This document shows, piece by piece, positions 13,981 through 16,032 of a stretch of 16,032 nucleotides of DNA. The stretch's first letter is position 1; the number at the start of each line of letters is the position of its first letter. The DNA comes from JBBDRW01 sp040905265. Its GTDB lineage: Bacteria > Bacteroidota > Rhodothermia > Balneolales > Balneolaceae. The DNA is taken from the NCBI GenBank assembly GCA_040905265.1, contig JBBDRW010000173.1:1-16032 (forward strand), written 5' to 3'. Both the position numbers and the translations under genes were made by a program. The notes beneath the pieces were generated by a model. It saw nothing but the letters and a program-made list of their open reading frames with translations, was not told the origin of the DNA and made no database searches.

Positions 13981-14634
13981 ATGAACGAGTACAAGAAGCC
14001 ATCTGCAGATCTTAAAAGATCCTATACAATCTACCTGCAAACCGGGATCATCTTCTCACTCCTGATTATCATCGCTCTGTTTAAAATAGATTTCAGAGGA
14101 GGCGAACCTGTTGAATTAGCCGCCTACGAACAGGAGATCATTGAAATTGAAGATATCATACAGACTGAACATCAAGAAGAAATTCCACCTCCGGAACGTC
14201 CACCAGTCCCAATTGAGGTTCCAGATGATGAGTTTATCGAAGACTATGACCTCAATCTGGACGCCGACCTCTCATTCGGCGATCACCTGGCCATACCACC
14301 CCCTCCGGACCTGGAAGAGGAACCGGATGAAGGGTTTTTTGAAGTCGTTGAACATGAACCGGAACTGATCGATGGATATGACGGCTTATATAAACGAATT
14401 TCATATCCGGACCGGGCAAGAATTTCTGGAATTGAAGGAACGGTTATTGTACGGTTTATCGTGAATACGAGCGGAGATGTAGAGCAGGCAGAAATATTAA
14501 GAAGTGTTGGTGCAGGTTGCGATGAAGAGGCGCTGCGTGCCATTCGAGAGTCGAAATTCCGGCCGGGATTGCAACGGGGCCGACCGGTCCCTGTTCGGAT
14601 GAGTATGCCGATCCGATTTGTCCTCCAGAACTAG
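13981..14634 (+). CDS. TonB family energy transducer, copy 3
   Basis: A 217-residue third paralog, more divergent than copies 1 and 2. The membrane helix is at about 17-36, followed by EQEIIEIEDIIQTEH (50-64), a shorter proline run (IPPPERPPVPIEVP), an acidic linker with DLNLDADLSFG (90-100) and the TonB C-terminal domain (about 137-215) with GAGCDEEALRAIRESKF and a final RFVLQN. The middle of its C-terminal domain (for example VNTSGDVEQAEILRS) differs most from the others, which may reflect a different receptor partner. A palindrome at 13951-13964 lies in its upstream region. It converges on the Nudix gene, with a weak hairpin between. Confidence 0.92.
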   Translation: MNEYKKPSADLKRSYTIYLQTGIIFSLLIIIALFKIDFRGGEPVELAAYEQEIIEIEDIIQTEHQEEIPPPERPPVPIEVPDDEFIEDYDLNLDADLSFGDHLAIPPPPDLEEEPDEGFFEVVEHEPELIDGYDGLYKRISYPDRARISGIEGTVIVRFIVNTSGDVEQAEILRSVGAGCDEEALRAIRESKFRPGLQRGRPVPVRMSMPIRFVLQN

Positions 14635-14635
14635 G

Positions 14636-14686
14636 AGTCTGTCAACCATGCGATATGTATGGGGATTGACATGACACTAATTTTTT
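14636..14686 (+). terminator. Probable terminator after TonB copy 3
   Basis: GTCAACCAT (14641-14649) pairs imperfectly with ATGGGGATTGAC (14659-14670). The stem can be lengthened by AGT...ACT with bulges. Six T's follow at 14681-14686. It is weaker than the terminators of copies 1 and 2, and the stop codon of the Nudix gene lies inside its 3' end. Confidence 0.5.
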
Positions 14687-15108
14687 AAAAAAACTTCAAA
14701 TTTTTCCAATACATCTCTCAGATTATCATATCCGACTCTCCCTTTTGCTTCCGGCAGAGAGAACCACTCGACAGACTCTATCTGCTCCTCCCGTTGCGGT
14801 ATGAATTCAACCTTGTCCTTCTCTGCTTCCACGGCAAACCACCTAGTAAGCTTTGATATCATTACTCCGTTTTCATCATATTCATGAATGGTATCTGTCA
14901 AAACGTCTTTGATAATCATATCAGAGACACCTGTCTCCTCATGCAATTCCCGCAGACAACACTCTTGAAAAGATTCACCCTCATCTTTTTTCCCCTTCGG
15001 AAGATCCCATACCCCTCTGCGATAGATCAGTACAACCCTCCAACCTTCCAGGCCGTCAGGCTGGAAAATAACTCCCCCGGCTGCTTCAATTCTCTTTTTC
15101 TGAACCAT
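14677..15108 (-). CDS. Nudix hydrolase
   Basis: A 143-residue hydrolase expected to cleave a nucleoside diphosphate linked to another group; the substrate cannot be read from the sequence. A complete Nudix box (GX5EX7REUXEEXGU) lies at residues 39-61, with R53-E54 and E57-E58 in RELHEETGV. The strand before it, VLIYRRGVWDLPKGK, is typical. I start at 15108 (MVQKKRIEAAGG), which is where the Nudix fold usually begins. A start at 15159 would add a basic tail that lies wholly over the preceding gene. Even so, the gene overlaps the DUF1844 gene by 23 bp, so the two form one minus-strand unit. Confidence 0.9.
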   Translation of the reverse strand: MVQKKRIEAAGGVIFQPDGLEGWRVVLIYRRGVWDLPKGKKDEGESFQECCLRELHEETGVSDMIIKDVLTDTIHEYDENGVMISKLTRWFAVEAEKDKVEFIPQREEQIESVEWFSLPEAKGRVGYDNLRDVLEKFEVFLKN

Positions 15109-15427
15109 CCTCTTCCGGTTTCGGGGCTTCCCCACCCCCTTTCTTCTTTTCGTCGGCATAGTTCAATCTTAGATTTGTAAGTGTTTGATCAAGGAACTGT
15201 TTCAGCTCTTTACCAAGATTTCCTTCTGTATAAACCTGCAGCATATTCAACGTATCAATTGCAAATTTTGCAGAGGAGAGATCCCGTTCAATGTTACCCG
15301 ATGCCGGGTTCTTGATCTTCCCAAGGCCCATCATTGCGATCTGTTCATGTTGTTGAATCAACATCATAAACAGTAATTGATTTTGCTGATCCGGCAGTAG
15401 CTTGTCACGATTCATTTTGGATTCCAT
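15086..15427 (-). CDS. DUF1844 domain-containing protein
   Basis: A 113-residue protein with the DUF1844 pattern: QQNQLLFMMLIQQHEQIAMM, then GLGKIKNPASGNIERDLSSA, FAIDTLNMLQVYTEGNL and LDQTLTNLRLNYADEKK. Function is unknown; the family is small, helical and cytoplasmic. The C-terminus is a charged low-complexity tail (KKKGGGEAPKPEEDGSEKEN) whose last codons overlap the Nudix start. It is the first gene of the unit, with a candidate promoter at 15453-15482, and is divergent from the DUF1015 gene. Confidence 0.82.
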   Translation of the reverse strand: MESKMNRDKLLPDQQNQLLFMMLIQQHEQIAMMGLGKIKNPASGNIERDLSSAKFAIDTLNMLQVYTEGNLGKELKQFLDQTLTNLRLNYADEKKKGGGEAPKPEEDGSEKEN

Positions 15428-15452
15428 AACCTGTCTTCTTTTTTTAAAAAAT

Positions 15453-15482
15453 CAAAAAATAGTAAAGATTTCACCTGAGCAA
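15453..15482 (-). promoter_or_regulatory. Candidate promoter of the DUF1844-Nudix unit
   Basis: On the minus strand TTG (15480-15482) is followed after 18 nt by TATTTTTTG (15453-15461). This resembles TAnnTTTG with one extra T. It would place transcription start roughly 20 nt before the DUF1844 start codon. Confidence 0.4.
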
Positions 15483-15539
15483 TAGCTGAAGATTGCGTAT
15501 CATTGACCGCAAAGGAAAATAAAAAAACTATCTGTAACT

Positions 15540-16032
15540 ATGGCAATTGTTCATCCATTTCAAGGCTGGCTTCCCAAACCGGAAAAAGCAGGTGAAATCT
15601 CTTCCGTACCTTATGACGTCATCAATGCGGAAGAGGCACGGGAACAGGCAGATGGAAAGCCTGAAAGCTTTCTTCACGTTATACGACCTGAAATTGATCT
15701 TTCCCCGGGTACTCCGTTCCACGACGATGCTGTCTACGAGAAAGGTGCCGAAAACTTATCCAGGCTTCTGGAGAGTTCAAGTGTGTCTCAGGATGGCACG
15801 CCTTCACTATATGTCTATCAACTGGAGACCAGCGATCGTACTCAGACAGGAATCTTCGCCTGTGTCTCTGTTGAAGATTATGATAATGACGTCATTCTGA
15901 AGCATGAACTGACCAGGCCGGACAAAGAGGATGACCGGACAAGGCACATACGAACCCAGTCCGCCCATGCGGAACCGGTTATGTTAACCTTTAAGGACTC
16001 AACCGGCGTTACAGCCCTTATGGATAAGACGA
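15540..16032 (+). CDS. DUF1015 family protein (5' part, cut by window edge)
   Basis: The ATG at 15540 opens a frame that stays open to the last base, giving about 164 residues of a protein whose family is usually near 400. The DUF1015 pattern is clear: VHPFQGWLPKP at 4-14, then SSVPYDVINAEEA, FLHVIRPEIDL, PSLYVYQLET, QTGIFACVSVEDYDND and ILKHELTRPDKEDDRTRHI. The family is widespread and of uncertain function. The start fits the usual N-terminus. The gene is divergent from the DUF1844-Nudix unit, with an intergenic region of about 112 nt. The missing 3' part lies outside the window, so intactness cannot be judged. Confidence 0.88.
   Translation, partial: MAIVHPFQGWLPKPEKAGEISSVPYDVINAEEAREQADGKPESFLHVIRPEIDLSPGTPFHDDAVYEKGAENLSRLLESSSVSQDGTPSLYVYQLETSDRTQTGIFACVSVEDYDNDVILKHELTRPDKEDDRTRHIRTQSAHAEPVMLTFKDSTGVTALMDKT

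Noticed and set aside
15109..15159. Longer N-terminus for the Nudix protein
   Set aside because: The added basic tail is the alternative frame of the DUF1844 Lys/Glu-rich tail and precedes the usual domain start.
1..16032. CRISPR array, prophage, toxin-antitoxin or defence island
   Set aside because: No spaced direct repeats, phage genes, integrase or small toxin-antitoxin pair was seen; gene content is mainly housekeeping.

Overview
The window looks like chromosomal DNA of a free-living bacterium of the Bacteroidota/Balneolota/Rhodothermota group. This rests on three things. Several promoters match the TTG(-33)/TAnnTTTG(-7) pattern of those phyla. Most genes lack a Shine-Dalgarno sequence. 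The gene content also fits: TonB proteins of the Bacteroidota type, an archaeal/eukaryotic-type ProRS, DUF1844, DUF1015 and an SthA-like flavoprotein. A Balneola-like organism is my best guess; no rRNA gene lies inside the window to confirm it.

Left part (1-4600). A strong minus-strand promoter and boxA-like leader (1-209) point at a ribosomal RNA operon that should begin just beyond the left edge. Then come a bacilliredoxin gene (minus), a small CBM9-like lipoprotein (plus), a shared bidirectional terminator and a Mn-type superoxide dismutase (minus). A 141-bp palindromic element with a 5-bp target-site-like duplication sits upstream of the dismutase. It is followed by a cysteine-less SthA-like pyridine nucleotide transhydrogenase (plus). 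Three of these genes suit redox and oxidative-stress handling.

Middle part (4600-12180). aspS and a DUF429 gene form a minus-strand pair, with a perfect 17-bp hairpin and a short upstream ORF in the aspS leader. Divergent from it is a LuxR/NarL-type regulator whose receiver domain lacks the phosphoacceptor aspartate, closed by a strong terminator. A tRNA with CAT anticodon (minus) has its own consensus promoter. Then proS, a fused NAD(P)HX epimerase/dehydratase and a VanZ-like membrane protein form a tight plus-strand cluster.

Right part (12180-16032). Three tandem paralogous TonB energy-transducer genes follow; a strong hairpin terminator follows each of the first two and a weaker one the third. 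No exbB/exbD or TonB-dependent receptor is present. The window ends with an overlapping DUF1844-Nudix pair (minus) and a divergent DUF1015 gene cut by the right edge.

I see no CRISPR array, phage or defence island. The window is mainly housekeeping DNA. The items most worth a second look are the palindromic element, the pseudo-receiver regulator, the triplicated TonB genes, the aspS leader and the substituted active-site residues in the SthA-like and DUF429 proteins.
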